A stretch of 64,000 bases of DNA from an uncultured Thioclava sp. (GTDB lineage: Bacteria > Pseudomonadota > Alphaproteobacteria > Rhodobacterales > Rhodobacteraceae), in NCBI RefSeq assembly GCF_913064665.1, contig NZ_CAJYBT010000012.1:1-64000 (forward strand), read 5' to 3'. Positions 25,974 to 34,877 of this stretch are shown here, in pieces. Made by a program: the position numbers and the translations under genes. The notes under the pieces were generated by a model. It was not told the origin of the DNA. It searched no databases and saw only the letters and a program-made list of their open reading frames with translations. Position 1 is the first letter of the stretch; each line of letters begins with the position of its first letter.

Positions 25974-26633
25974 ATGCGCATTTTGCTAATCGAAGATGAT
26001 AGCGTGCTTGGCTCTGCCGTGCGCGACCAGATCGCAGCCGATGGACATTCGGTCGATTGGATGAAGCGGCTCGATGAGGCGGGCGATGCGATGGCGGTGG
26101 CGGTCTTTGACCTTGTGCTGCTTGATCTGATGCTGCCCGACGGGCTCGGGATTGGCTTTCTGCGCAAGCTGCGTGCGCGCGGCGATGTCACCCCGGTGAT
26201 CATCATGACCGCGCTTGATCAGGTGTCTGACCGGATCGACGGGCTGAATGCGGGCGCGGATGATTATCTGGTCAAACCCTTTGATCTGGAAGAACTTTCG
26301 GCCCGTATCGGTTCTGTTGCGCGCCGCTATGCGGGCAATCCCAACCCGACGATCACGCATGGCCCGCTTGAGATTGATCTGGCGGCGCGCACGATCTACC
26401 GCGATGGCAATCCGGTCGCGCTGACGGCGCGCGAATGGGTGCTGTTTGAGGCCTTTCTGAGCCGCCCTGACCAGTTATTGTCCAAAAAACAGCTTGAAGA
26501 GCGGTTCTATTCCTTTGACGCCGAGATCGAGAGCAACACCGTCGAGGTGCATGTCAGCCGCCTGCGCAAGAAACTGGGGGCAGGTGTGATCGTGACCGAA
26601 CGCGGGCTTGGTTATCGGTTGGGCCGACGATGA
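25974..26633 (+). CDS. OmpR/PhoB-family response regulator
   Basis: A 219-residue regulator. The receiver domain (1-115) has the acidic pair Asp8/Asp9, the phospho-acceptor Asp51 in LVLLDLMLPDG and the switch lysine in DDYLVKPFD. The C-terminal winged helix (about 125-219) includes LTAREWVLFEAFL and EVHVSRLRKKLG. GGAGAG precedes the ATG. It overlaps the kinase gene (ATGA). It probably controls the divergent PepSY/electron-transfer genes through the three direct-repeat boxes. It is of the QseB/FeuP/PmrA type; the stimulus is not readable. Confidence 0.92.
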   Translation: MRILLIEDDSVLGSAVRDQIAADGHSVDWMKRLDEAGDAMAVAVFDLVLLDLMLPDGLGIGFLRKLRARGDVTPVIIMTALDQVSDRIDGLNAGADDYLVKPFDLEELSARIGSVARRYAGNPNPTITHGPLEIDLAARTIYRDGNPVALTAREWVLFEAFLSRPDQLLSKKQLEERFYSFDAEIESNTVEVHVSRLRKKLGAGVIVTERGLGYRLGRR

Positions 26634-27967
26634 GGTGGCCGCACTCGCTCCAGATCAGGCTGGGTCTTGCGGTGGGGGTGGTTGTGACCCTGCTTTGGGT
26701 CGCGAGTGCGTTGGTGACAGCGCAACTGATGCGCGGCGAGATGAACGAGGTGTTCGATTCTGCGTTGCAAGAGACTGCGCAACGGATTTTGCCGCTTGCG
26801 GTTGGGCAAATCCTTGGCCGTGAGGGTGTGACGGGGGCGCAGACCGTGCCGATAGTTCGCCCCCATGAAGAGCATTTCACCTATGTCGTGCGCGATGCGT
26901 CGGGCACTGTTTTGCTGCAGTCGCATATGGCGCAGCCCGCGCTGTTTCCTCCCTATTCGGGGCCCGGATTTTACGACACGCCCAAGCTGCGCATCTATTC
27001 CGATTCAGCGCTGCGTGGCAGTATCACGATCTCGGTCGCCGAACCGCGCACGCATCGCGATAACGCCGCGCATGAGGTGCAGATGGGGCTATTGGCGCCG
27101 CTGGGGCTGATCATTCCGTTGTCGCTTGGGGCGATTGCGCTGGTGTTGGGGCTGGGCTTTACCCCGCTGCGCCGGTTCCGGTTACGCTTGGCGGCGCGCG
27201 GAGCGGCGGATCTTTCTGCGGTGGAGACCCGCGATCTGCCCGCCGAGGTGCAGCCTTTGGGCGAGACGCTGAACGCGCTGTTAGCCCGGCTGGATGCGGC
27301 GTTTCAGGCCGAACGCCATTTTGCGGCCAATGCCGCACATGAGTTGCGCACGCCGCTGGCCGGGGCCATCGCGCAGACGCAGCGGTTGCGCTCAGAGACG
27401 ACAGACCCCGCAAGCGCCGCGCGTGCTGGCGAGATCGAGGCCGGGTTAAAGCGGCTCACCCGGCTGTCCGAGGGGTTGATGCAACTGGCACGTGCCGAGG
27501 GCGGCAAGCTGCGCAATGAGGATATGCGCGATCTGCGCCCGATCCTGCGCTTGATGGCCGAGGACACTGCGCGTCTTGCCGGGGCGCCGCCGGTTCAGCT
27601 TGAGCTGCCCGAGACTGAGGTGCGCTCTGATCTTGATCCCGACATCTTCGGCATCTTGTGTCGCAACCTGATCGAGAACGCGCTACGCCACGGCACGCCG
27701 GGCGCGCCGGTGGTGGTGCGCCTGACGCAGGCCGGTCTGCTATCGGTTGAGAATGATTGTGACCCGCTGCCCGCCGAGGTGCTGGCCCAGCTTGGCAACC
27801 GGTTTGAGCGCGCGCCCGGATCGGGTGTTGGCAGCGGTTTGGGGCTTGCCATTGTGCACGCGATCATGGAGCGCGCGGGCGGCACGTTTGATGTAAAATC
27901 CCCCGCGCCGGGGCGCGAGCGCGGCTTTGTTGCGCGCGCCGATCTGCCGCTGCGCCTGCACCACTAG
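26630..27967 (+). CDS. Sensor histidine kinase
   Basis: A 445-residue inner-membrane kinase. Two transmembrane helices (about 12-34 and 154-178) flank a periplasmic sensor of roughly 120 residues with no recognised fold. There is an HAMP-like linker, the phospho-acceptor His237 in HELRTPLAG, an N box (NLIENALRHG) and G box (GSGVGSGLGLAIVHAI). It phosphorylates the regulator encoded just upstream. Possible signals are metals, periplasmic redox state or the PepSY protein, by neighbourhood only. Confidence 0.92.
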   Translation: MRWPHSLQIRLGLAVGVVVTLLWVASALVTAQLMRGEMNEVFDSALQETAQRILPLAVGQILGREGVTGAQTVPIVRPHEEHFTYVVRDASGTVLLQSHMAQPALFPPYSGPGFYDTPKLRIYSDSALRGSITISVAEPRTHRDNAAHEVQMGLLAPLGLIIPLSLGAIALVLGLGFTPLRRFRLRLAARGAADLSAVETRDLPAEVQPLGETLNALLARLDAAFQAERHFAANAAHELRTPLAGAIAQTQRLRSETTDPASAARAGEIEAGLKRLTRLSEGLMQLARAEGGKLRNEDMRDLRPILRLMAEDTARLAGAPPVQLELPETEVRSDLDPDIFGILCRNLIENALRHGTPGAPVVVRLTQAGLLSVENDCDPLPAEVLAQLGNRFERAPGSGVGSGLGLAIVHAIMERAGGTFDVKSPAPGRERGFVARADLPLRLHH

Positions 27968-27986
27968 ATACGCGGGGTGCAGGCGC
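27952..27986. terminator. Bidirectional terminator hairpin
   Basis: GCGCCTGCACC (27952-27962) and GGTGCAGGCGC (27976-27986) form a perfect 11-pair stem around 13 bases. The kinase stop codon lies in the loop. It separates the convergent kinase and gabD genes. No long T-run follows. Confidence 0.6.
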
Positions 27987-28012
27987 TTGCGAGCCGTCTT
28001 ATTCTGGCGCGC

Positions 28013-29491
28013 TTAGCTGATCCCGCCGATGCAGACGTTCTTGATTTCGAGGAAATCCTCGATCCCGTATTTTGAGCCTTCCCGGCCAAGACCGGATTGC
28101 TTGATGCCGCCAAACGGGGCGACCTCGGTTGAGATCAGGCCGGTATTCACCCCGACCATCCCGCTTTCCAAGGCTTCGGCCACGCGCCACACACGCGCCA
28201 GATCCCGGCTGTAGAAATACGAAGCAAGCCCGAATTCGCTGTCATTGGCCAGTGCGATCACTTCGCTCTCGGTCGTGAAGGGCACAAGGGCGGCCAGCGG
28301 GCCAAAGGTTTCCTCGTGACAGACGGACATGTCTCGGGTCACGTTGCGCATGACGGTCGGCGCAAAGAATGTGCCCCCCAAATTAGAGCGCGTGCCCCCG
28401 GTTGTCACCTCGGCGCCTTTTGCCAAAGCATCCGAAATATGCGCTTCGACTTTCGCGACTGCGGCCTCGTTGATCAGGGGGCCGGTGGTTACGCCTTCGT
28501 CAAAGCCGTTGCCCACGGACAGATCGCGCACCTTGATTTTGAGCTTTTCGGCGAAGGCGTCATAGACCCCGGCCTGCACATAGATGCGGTTCGCGCAAAC
28601 GCAGGTTTGCCCATTATTGCGGAACTTGGCGATCATTGTGCCTTCGACCGCCGCGTCCAGATCCGCGTCATCAAAGACGATGAAAGGCGCGTTGCCGCCC
28701 AGTTCCAACGACATTTTTTTGATTGTGCTGGCGCATTGCTCCATCAGGATTTTGCCAACGCGGGTCGAGCCGGTAAAGGTGATCTTGCGCACTTTGGGAT
28801 TGGCGCAAAGCTCGAGTCCCACGCCCGAGGCGTCGGTTGATGGGATCACGTTGAACACACCGGCGGGAATGCCCGCGCGATGTGCCAGCACCGCCATTGC
28901 CAGCGCGGAAAGCGGGGTCAATTCAGAAGGGCGCGCCACAAAAGTGCAGCCTGCCGCCAGCGCCGGGCCAACTTTGCGCGCGATCATCGCATTGGGAAAG
29001 TTCCACGGCGTGATCGAGCCGACAACCCCCACGGGCTGCTTGAGCACCATGATGCGTTTATCGCGCTGGTGGCCGGGAATGACATCGCCATAAACGCGTT
29101 TGGCCTCTTCGGCGAACCATTCGATGAAGGACGCGCCATACAGGATCTCGCCGCGCGCCTCGGGCCAGGGCTTGCCCATTTCGGCCGTCAGGATCGTTGC
29201 CAGATCATCGGCGTTCTCGACTATCAGATCGTGCCAGCGCCGCAGGATCGCGCCACGCTCTTTGCCGGTCTGCGCCGCCCAAGCAGGGCCGGCGGCATAG
29301 GCTGCGTCAATCGCGCCTGCAGTCTCGGTCACCGACAGGTCGGCAACCTCTGCCACCAGCGCGCCGGTGGCAGGATCGTAAACGCCAAAGCGGGTATCGC
29401 CTGCGTGCCACGTGCCGTTCACATAGGCCCGCGTTTCCAGCAGCGAGGGGTCTTTCAGCGACAAAGCACGCGGCGTGAGATCAAGCGTCAT
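28013..29491 (-). CDS. gabD: Succinate-semialdehyde dehydrogenase
   Basis: Oxidises succinate semialdehyde (from the GabT reaction) to succinate with NAD(P). The 492-residue aldehyde dehydrogenase has ITPWNFPNAMIARK, the nucleotide-binding FTGSTRVGK, the general base in LELGGNAPF and the catalytic cysteine in NNGQTCVCANR, where two cysteines flank Val as in many GabD enzymes. The ATG at 29491 is one base past the gabT stop with AAAGG eight bases upstream; the in-frame GTG at 29500 is the alternative. Glutarate-semialdehyde is another plausible substrate. Confidence 0.92.
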   Translation of the reverse strand: MTLDLTPRALSLKDPSLLETRAYVNGTWHAGDTRFGVYDPATGALVAEVADLSVTETAGAIDAAYAAGPAWAAQTGKERGAILRRWHDLIVENADDLATILTAEMGKPWPEARGEILYGASFIEWFAEEAKRVYGDVIPGHQRDKRIMVLKQPVGVVGSITPWNFPNAMIARKVGPALAAGCTFVARPSELTPLSALAMAVLAHRAGIPAGVFNVIPSTDASGVGLELCANPKVRKITFTGSTRVGKILMEQCASTIKKMSLELGGNAPFIVFDDADLDAAVEGTMIAKFRNNGQTCVCANRIYVQAGVYDAFAEKLKIKVRDLSVGNGFDEGVTTGPLINEAAVAKVEAHISDALAKGAEVTTGGTRSNLGGTFFAPTVMRNVTRDMSVCHEETFGPLAALVPFTTESEVIALANDSEFGLASYFYSRDLARVWRVAEALESGMVGVNTGLISTEVAPFGGIKQSGLGREGSKYGIEDFLEIKNVCIGGIS

Positions 29492-29492
29492 G

Positions 29493-30770
29493 TCAGGCAC
29501 CTTTCACGGCGTCGATCGACGCTTCCAGAATATCCATGGCCTCGGCGAACACCTCATCAGGGATGGTGAGCGGCGCGAGGAAACGGATCACGTTGCCATA
29601 CACACCGCAGGTCAACAGAACGAGCCCGCGCTCCAGCGCTTCGGCGCGAATGGCGTTGGCCATCTCGGGGTTGGGGGCTGAGCCATCTGCGGTGTTGAAC
29701 TCGGCTGCGATCATGAAGCCGGGGCCGCGCACATCGACGATTTCGGGCACCCGCGAGCGGATCTCATTCAGCCGCTGTTTCAGGCGAGACCCCAGCGCGT
29801 TGGCGCGGTTGCACAGGTCTTCTTCCTCGATCACGTCAAGCACGGCATTGGCCGCAGCGATGCCCAGCGGGTTGCCACCATAGGTGCCCCCCAGACCGCC
29901 CGGTTGTGCGGCATCCATAATCTCGGCGCGCCCGGTGACCGCCGCCAGCGGCAGACCGCCCGCAAGACCCTTGGCCATGGTCGTGAGGTCGGGCACCACG
30001 TCATAGCCCTCCATCGCGAACAGGTTGCCAGTGCGCGCAAAGCCGGTCTGGATTTCATCGGCAATCATCAGGATGCCATACTCGTCACATAGCGCGCGCA
30101 GGGCGCGCATCAGTTCGGCCGGTGCGGGGTAGAACCCGCCTTCGCCCTGAACGGGTTCCACAATGATTGCAGCCACGCGATCGGGGTCCAGATCGGCCTT
30201 GAACAGCTTTTGAATGCCCGAAAGCGTGTCTTCGGTGCTGGTTCCGTGCAGTTCAATCGGGAACGGGACGTGATACACATCGGGCATCATCGCGCCGAAG
30301 TTTTTCTTATAGGGGGCAACCTTGCCGGTCAGGCTCATGCCCATGAATGTGCGGCCATGGAACGCACCGCCAAAGGCGATGATGGCGGGGCGGCGGGTGG
30401 CGGCGCGCGCGATCTTGATAGCGTTCTCGACGGCCTCGGCACCGGTGGTCACGAAGACGGTTTTTTTCGCGAAGTCGCCCGGCACTTTTTCGTTCAGCCG
30501 CTCGGCAAGCCGGATGTAGTTTTCATAGGGCAGGACCTGGTGGCAGGTATGGGTGAACGCCTCGGTCTGAGTGCGCACCGCTGCCATCACCTTGGGGTGG
30601 CAATGGCCTGTGTTGACCACGGCAATCCCGGCCGCAAAGTCGATATAGCGCCGACCTTCGACGTCCCAGACTTCTGAACCAGAGGCGCGTTCGACATAGA
30701 TTTGAGTCTGCATTCCAACACCCACCGAAATGGCGGCATCGCGGCGTTTGGAAATCTCTGCGTTTTTCAT
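29493..30770 (-). CDS. gabT: 4-aminobutyrate aminotransferase
   Basis: PLP enzyme that transfers the amino group of GABA to 2-oxoglutarate, giving succinate semialdehyde. The 425-residue class III aminotransferase has FVTTGAEAVENAIKIAR, the aspartate in LMIADEIQTGFARTG and the PLP lysine in TTMAKGLAGG. It is the first gene of gabTD, divergent from an XRE-cupin regulator with a strong palindrome between them. 5-Aminovalerate is a known alternative substrate of the family. Confidence 0.93.
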   Translation of the reverse strand: MKNAEISKRRDAAISVGVGMQTQIYVERASGSEVWDVEGRRYIDFAAGIAVVNTGHCHPKVMAAVRTQTEAFTHTCHQVLPYENYIRLAERLNEKVPGDFAKKTVFVTTGAEAVENAIKIARAATRRPAIIAFGGAFHGRTFMGMSLTGKVAPYKKNFGAMMPDVYHVPFPIELHGTSTEDTLSGIQKLFKADLDPDRVAAIIVEPVQGEGGFYPAPAELMRALRALCDEYGILMIADEIQTGFARTGNLFAMEGYDVVPDLTTMAKGLAGGLPLAAVTGRAEIMDAAQPGGLGGTYGGNPLGIAAANAVLDVIEEEDLCNRANALGSRLKQRLNEIRSRVPEIVDVRGPGFMIAAEFNTADGSAPNPEMANAIRAEALERGLVLLTCGVYGNVIRFLAPLTIPDEVFAEAMDILEASIDAVKGA

Positions 30771-30877
30771 CTGGTGGTTCCTCTGGGAAAGGCATGAGCG
30801 CCCGGTGAGTCGATCTTTGCACGATAAAGCGTCGAGGGAACTAAAATAGTCTGTTTCTTTTGTGCGCTAACTTGCTG

Positions 30878-30900
30878 TAATAATTGGGATGGAATTATTA
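30878..30900. promoter_or_regulatory. Operator palindrome between gabT and the XRE-cupin regulator
   Basis: TAATAATT (30878-30885), GGGATGG, AATTATTA (30893-30900): perfect eight-base arms with a seven-base spacer, AT-rich within GC-rich DNA. It ends 12 bases before the regulator start and would block that promoter, while also lying in the gabT promoter region. Confidence 0.65.
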
Positions 30901-30912
30901 TGATGGTGAATA

Positions 30913-31485
30913 ATGAACAATCCAAACGCCGCGCAGGAAGACATCGAGATCGGACAGCGTTTGCGCTTCATGCGCGAGCGTGCCGGATTGTCGCAACGCG
31001 AGCTGGCCAAGAAGACCGGGGTGCCGAATTCGACGATCTCCTTGATCGAGTCGGGCAAGATGAATCCGTCTGTCGGGGCGCTGCGCCGTGTCTTGATCGG
31101 CATCCCGATCAGCCTGTCGGAATTCTTCGCGTTTCAGCCCGATCCCGAGAAGGTCAGCTTTTATGCCGCAGGCGATCTCAGCGAGATTGGCAAGGGCAAG
31201 CTGTCGCTCAAGCAGGTCGGGTCAAGCCTGTTCGGGCGGGCGTTGATGATCTTGTATGAAACCTATGACCTTGGGGCGGATACGGGCCGGGTCATGTATG
31301 GCCATGAGGGCGAAGAGGGGGGCATTGTTCTTGCGGGGCGTGTCGAGATCACGGTGGGTGCACAACGCAAAATCCTTGGCCCGGGGGATGCCTATTATTT
31401 TGACAGCCGTGCGCCGCATCGCTTTCGTCAGGTCGGCCCGGAAAAAAGTATCATCGTCAGCGCCTGCACGCCGCCAACCTTTTGA
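30913..31485 (+). CDS. XRE-family regulator with cupin sensor domain (PuuR-like)
   Basis: A 190-residue regulator. The helix-turn-helix (about 14-70) reads LRFMRERAGLSQRELAKKTGVPNSTISLIESGK. The C-terminal cupin (about 110-185) includes YGHEGEEGGIVLAGRVEITV and LGPGDAYYFDSRAPHRFRQ, a small-molecule-binding barrel. PuuR-type proteins of this layout repress putrescine/GABA degradation genes. The divergent gabTD operon and the palindrome between make these the likely targets. Confidence 0.88.
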   Translation: MNNPNAAQEDIEIGQRLRFMRERAGLSQRELAKKTGVPNSTISLIESGKMNPSVGALRRVLIGIPISLSEFFAFQPDPEKVSFYAAGDLSEIGKGKLSLKQVGSSLFGRALMILYETYDLGADTGRVMYGHEGEEGGIVLAGRVEITVGAQRKILGPGDAYYFDSRAPHRFRQVGPEKSIIVSACTPPTF

Positions 31486-31666
31486 GCGGCGTCGCGGGTG
31501 CGGCTCTGCGTCAAGGACCTGTCTGAAGAGCGGGCTTGCGTATCGGGCGTCAAAACGGGATGAGCCTTGCGTAAATCAGTGCGTGCAGGCAGATGGTGCG
31601 TAGAAATGCGTTGCAGATGACGTTGGGAGCGTGTCGCAACCGAAAAACCCGGATTGGGGCGGGAGA

Positions 31667-32431
31667 ATGACGTTGAACCGCATGACGGCCAAGCAGATGC
31701 AAGAGGCACCCGAGGCGCAGCTGACCCTTGCCGATGTCTCGGTGCGCATCGAAGAGCGCCCCGTGCTGAACCAACTCAGCCTCGATGTCTCGTTTCGTCG
31801 CCTTGGAATTGTCGGGCGCAACGGCTCAGGGAAATCCACCTTTGCACGCCTGCTTGCCGGGTTGATTGCGCCGCAGGACGGGCTGGTGCGTCTGAACGGA
31901 GTCGATGTTTTCGGGGATCGCCGCGCGGCGCTACGAGAAGTCGGGATTTTGTTTCAAAATCCCGATCACCAGATCATTTTTCCCACCGTTCTTGAGGAGG
32001 TCGCCTTTGGCCTTGCGCAACTCGGGCGCAAAGCAAAGCAGGCCGAACGCGACGCCCATGAAATCCTCGCGCGGTTCCAGAAATCGCAATGGGCGCAGAT
32101 GCCGATTTCAACGCTCTCACATGGGCAGAAACACCTTGTCTGTCTGATGTCCATCGTTGCGATGTCCCCCAAGGTGGTGGTGCTGGACGAACCTTTCGCG
32201 GGGCTCGATATGCCCACGAAAGCGCAGCTAAGCCGCTATCTGCAACTGTTTGGCGGCACGGTAATTCACATCTCGCATGACCCCAAAGATCTGGCAGACT
32301 GCGAGACGGTCCTGTGGTTGGAAAAGGGGCAGATTGCGCGTGCCGGTGCCGCGCCGGATGTTCTGAACAACTATCTTGAGGCAATGACCAAGCTGGGAGA
32401 AGGTGATGATATCTCTGACCTCTCCCGTTAG
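31667..32431 (+). CDS. bioM: Biotin transporter ATPase BioM
   Basis: ATPase of the energy-coupling-factor biotin importer BioMNY. The 254-residue protein has Walker A GRNGSGKST, Q-loop FQNPDHQIIFPTV typical of ECF ATPases, the signature variant STLSHGQKHLV and Walker B VVVLDEPFAGLD. The start is uncertain: the ATG at 31667 has GGGG seven bases upstream, while a GTG at 31631 would add 12 residues. No BioR-type operator was found in the 181 bases upstream. It overlaps bioN by 26 bases. Confidence 0.88.
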   Translation: MTLNRMTAKQMQEAPEAQLTLADVSVRIEERPVLNQLSLDVSFRRLGIVGRNGSGKSTFARLLAGLIAPQDGLVRLNGVDVFGDRRAALREVGILFQNPDHQIIFPTVLEEVAFGLAQLGRKAKQAERDAHEILARFQKSQWAQMPISTLSHGQKHLVCLMSIVAMSPKVVVLDEPFAGLDMPTKAQLSRYLQLFGGTVIHISHDPKDLADCETVLWLEKGQIARAGAAPDVLNNYLEAMTKLGEGDDISDLSR

Positions 32432-33020
32432 AACGCGCGCCCATGATATGCCTGCGGCGCTCAAGCTGGGGCTGTTGTTTCTGGCCACGGTGATCTTGGC
32501 GAGCACGTCAAACCTGTGGTTTCACGGCGCGGTTTTTCTGGCCACGGTGATCTTGTATCTGCTTCCGGGCTGGCTGTTTTTCAGCGTGGGCCTGCGGCGG
32601 CTTTTCATTCTTTGGCCCTTCGTCGTGGTTGTTCTGGCATGGCACATCTGGAGCGGCGCGACGACTGCGGGGCTTGTCATCGTTTTGCGCATGATGAGCG
32701 CTGTGGCGCTTGCCAATCTGGTGACGATGACCACGCGTCTGAGTGACATGATGGCGGTGGTGCACAGGCTCACGGCGCCCTTCGCGCGATTTGGCTTGAA
32801 CCTGCGCGCGCTCGAAATTTGCATCGCCCTTGTGATCCGCATGATCCCCGTTTTGGCGCAAAAGGGACAGTTGCTATCGCAAAGCTGGCGCGCGCGCTCG
32901 ACGCGAAAGCCGCGCTGGCGCATTGTTTTACCGCTTGCGCTATGCGCACTTGAGGATGCGGATCACGTAGCAGAAGCCCTTCGCGCCCGCGGTGGGTTGA
33001 TCGACTTGCAGGAGAGATGA
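32406..33020 (+). CDS. bioN: Biotin transporter transmembrane component BioN
   Basis: The T component that couples the ATPase to BioY. The 204-residue protein has about four or five membrane helices (near 20-36, 40-60, 66-85, 90-110) and a cytoplasmic coupling segment with the short Ala-Arg-Gly motif EALRARGG near the C-terminus, the ECF T-component signature. The ATG at 32406 follows GGGAGAAGG. It ends two bases before bioY. Confidence 0.88.
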   Translation: MISLTSPVRTRAHDMPAALKLGLLFLATVILASTSNLWFHGAVFLATVILYLLPGWLFFSVGLRRLFILWPFVVVVLAWHIWSGATTAGLVIVLRMMSAVALANLVTMTTRLSDMMAVVHRLTAPFARFGLNLRALEICIALVIRMIPVLAQKGQLLSQSWRARSTRKPRWRIVLPLALCALEDADHVAEALRARGGLIDLQER

Positions 33021-33022
33021 GA

Positions 33023-33574
33023 ATGGAAAAGACTGTCGCCAATGTGGCGTTATTTGCGGCGCTGATCGCAGTTCTGGGGTTGGTGCCCAATATCACGCTT
33101 GGATTTGGCGTGCCGATCACGGCGCAAAGTCTGGGTGTCATGCTATGCGGCACGGTTTTGGGCGCACGGCGCGGGGCGATGGCGGTGCTTGTCTTCTTGC
33201 TGCTTGTCGCGCTTGGCTTGCCGCTTTTGTCTGGCGGACGTGGTGGGCTTGGAGTCTTTGCGGGGCCGACCTCGGGCTTTTTGTTTGGCTGGGTCGTGGC
33301 GGCCTTTGTCACCGGCTTGATCGTTGAGAAGTGGCGCGGCGCGCCCTTGGTGCTTGTGGCGAGCGTGGCCTCGATCATCGGGGGAATTGCTGTGCTTTAT
33401 GCCTTTGGGATCGTTGGTATGTCCCTCGTGCTTGGCAAAACCATTTCGGAAGCGACGCTTTTGGTGTTGGCGTTTATTCCGGGGGACATCGCCAAAGCCA
33501 TCGTGGCCGGACTGTTGACCGCATCACTGGCGCGCGCCCGCCCAAGCAGTCTTTTGTCGCGTCAGGCGCGATAA
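33023..33574 (+). CDS. bioY: Biotin-binding component BioY
   Basis: Membrane S component that captures biotin. The 183-residue, six-helix protein has the family marks GRGGLGVFAGPTSGFLFGW and FIPGDIAKAIVAG. The ATG at 33023 has GGAG at 33011-33014 (eight bases away) and is preferred to the ATG at 33017. It completes a full BioMNY set, so this transporter can work without a shared ECF module. Confidence 0.92.
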   Translation: MEKTVANVALFAALIAVLGLVPNITLGFGVPITAQSLGVMLCGTVLGARRGAMAVLVFLLLVALGLPLLSGGRGGLGVFAGPTSGFLFGWVVAAFVTGLIVEKWRGAPLVLVASVASIIGGIAVLYAFGIVGMSLVLGKTISEATLLVLAFIPGDIAKAIVAGLLTASLARARPSSLLSRQAR

Positions 33575-33599
33575 AGCGGCGGAAGATTTGGGGCCAGTT

Positions 33600-33629
33600 G
33601 AGGTGCGATCGGTGGGCCGAGCGCACCTC
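33600..33629. terminator. Bidirectional terminator hairpin
   Basis: GAGGTGCG (33600-33607) pairs with CGCACCTC (33622-33629), with TCGG/CCGA pairing inside around TGGG. This strong 12-pair structure lies between convergent bioY and nagA. No T-run follows. Confidence 0.55.
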
Positions 33630-33731
33630 TCACCACCCGGAATGCTTAGCTGACAACTCCAGCTTCAAAGGATGCCGTTGTCAGGGGCAGAGCAATCACA
33701 GACTCGGCGGCAGATGCACACCCTCAGCCCG

Positions 33732-34877
33732 TCACAAGGGTGCGCCGCCGTGCCAGCTTTGCCGCAGTTTCAGCCCGTCATCCAGATGCACGAAATGCGC
33801 TGCGGCCCACGGGCGCAAAGTGCCGCAGGATGCACTTAGCCCGATGCAATCGGCGGGGGCCCGTGTCGCCATACCAAGCGCCGTAACCAGATCAAGCCCG
33901 ATCCGGTGATGCATGTTTGAAATGGCCTGTGGCAGGGTCACATCGGCACCGGCCAACGTCCCGTCGGCCAGCGTCAGCCGCCCGTCACGGCGTTCGATCC
34001 AGCGATCATTCAATGTGAAACCAGACAGATCTGTCCCCGCCACCGCCATCGCATCTGTCACCAGAAACAGCCGCTCTGGCGCCCTTTTGGCCCGCAGCGC
34101 GACTCCCAGCGCGGGAGCCGAGACATGGACGAGATCCGCGATAATCCCGGCCGCCACGCCGCTGTCGAGGGCCGCGCCCACCAGCCCCGGCGCGCGATGG
34201 CCAAGCTGGCTCATGGCATTGTAGAGATGGGTCACGCAACGCGCCCCCGCGCCAAATGCCGCCATGGCTGTGTCGTAGCTGCAATTGGAATGGCCAAGGC
34301 TCACGATCACCCCGGCGCGCGTCAGTGCTGCGATTTGATCGGGGCGTACCGTTTCCGGGGCCAGCGTCACCATCAGCGCGGGCATCTGCCGCGCTGCGGC
34401 GCAGATCATGTCCAGATCGACCTGTTGCATCGGGCGGATTAGCTCGGGCGCATGCGCCCCCTTGCGGTTCGGGTCAAGATGCGGCCCCTCAAGATGCAGC
34501 CCCAAGAACCCCGGAACCTGCGTCCGCGCAGCCGCGATCCCGGCCTGCAACACCGCGCCCACCGTCTCGCGCGTGGAGGTGATCAGCGTCGGAAGTAACC
34601 CTGCCGTGCCCAGCCGCAGATGCGCGTTGCAAATGGTGCGGATCTCGGTCGTGGCATCGCCTGCGCCCAGCATCACCCCGCCACCGCCATTGACCTGCAG
34701 GTCCAGCAGCCCCGGCGCGAGGATACCGCCAGCCAGAGCCACATGCTGGCCCGCAGGCGTGGCGGCGGCGGGCATGATCGCTGCGATGCGATCCTCTTTG
34801 ATCACCAGCACATGATCGCAAAACATCGTGGCACCGTCAAAAATCCGCGCACCAGAATAGACCGTAAGCTGCGTCAT
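33732..34877 (-). CDS. nagA: N-acetylglucosamine-6-phosphate deacetylase
   Basis: Removes acetate from GlcNAc-6-phosphate. The 381-residue amidohydrolase has the metal/active residues in GLHLEGPHLD, LGHSNCSYD, THLYNAMSQL and the catalytic aspartate in FLVTDAMAVAG. The ATG at 34877 overlaps the deaminase stop (ATGA); a longer frame starting at 35408 covers the deaminase gene and is discarded. It is the last gene of the leftward amino-sugar operon. Confidence 0.94.
   Translation of the reverse strand: MTQLTVYSGARIFDGATMFCDHVLVIKEDRIAAIMPAAATPAGQHVALAGGILAPGLLDLQVNGGGGVMLGAGDATTEIRTICNAHLRLGTAGLLPTLITSTRETVGAVLQAGIAAARTQVPGFLGLHLEGPHLDPNRKGAHAPELIRPMQQVDLDMICAAARQMPALMVTLAPETVRPDQIAALTRAGVIVSLGHSNCSYDTAMAAFGAGARCVTHLYNAMSQLGHRAPGLVGAALDSGVAAGIIADLVHVSAPALGVALRAKRAPERLFLVTDAMAVAGTDLSGFTLNDRWIERRDGRLTLADGTLAGADVTLPQAISNMHHRIGLDLVTALGMATRAPADCIGLSASCGTLRPWAAAHFVHLDDGLKLRQSWHGGAPL

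Noticed and set aside
26612-26926. Long antisense frames inside GC-rich genes, here inside the histidine kinase
   Set aside because: High GC produces open opposite frames; the coding strand has clear family motifs, so the antisense frames are shadows.
28013-29491. Double cysteine (TCVC) in GabD as a sign of mutation
   Set aside because: Cysteine at both positions is common in GabD enzymes, and the catalytic one is in place.
31486-31666. BioR operator or other biotin-responsive site before bioM
   Set aside because: No TTATCTATAA-like palindrome or other convincing repeat was found.
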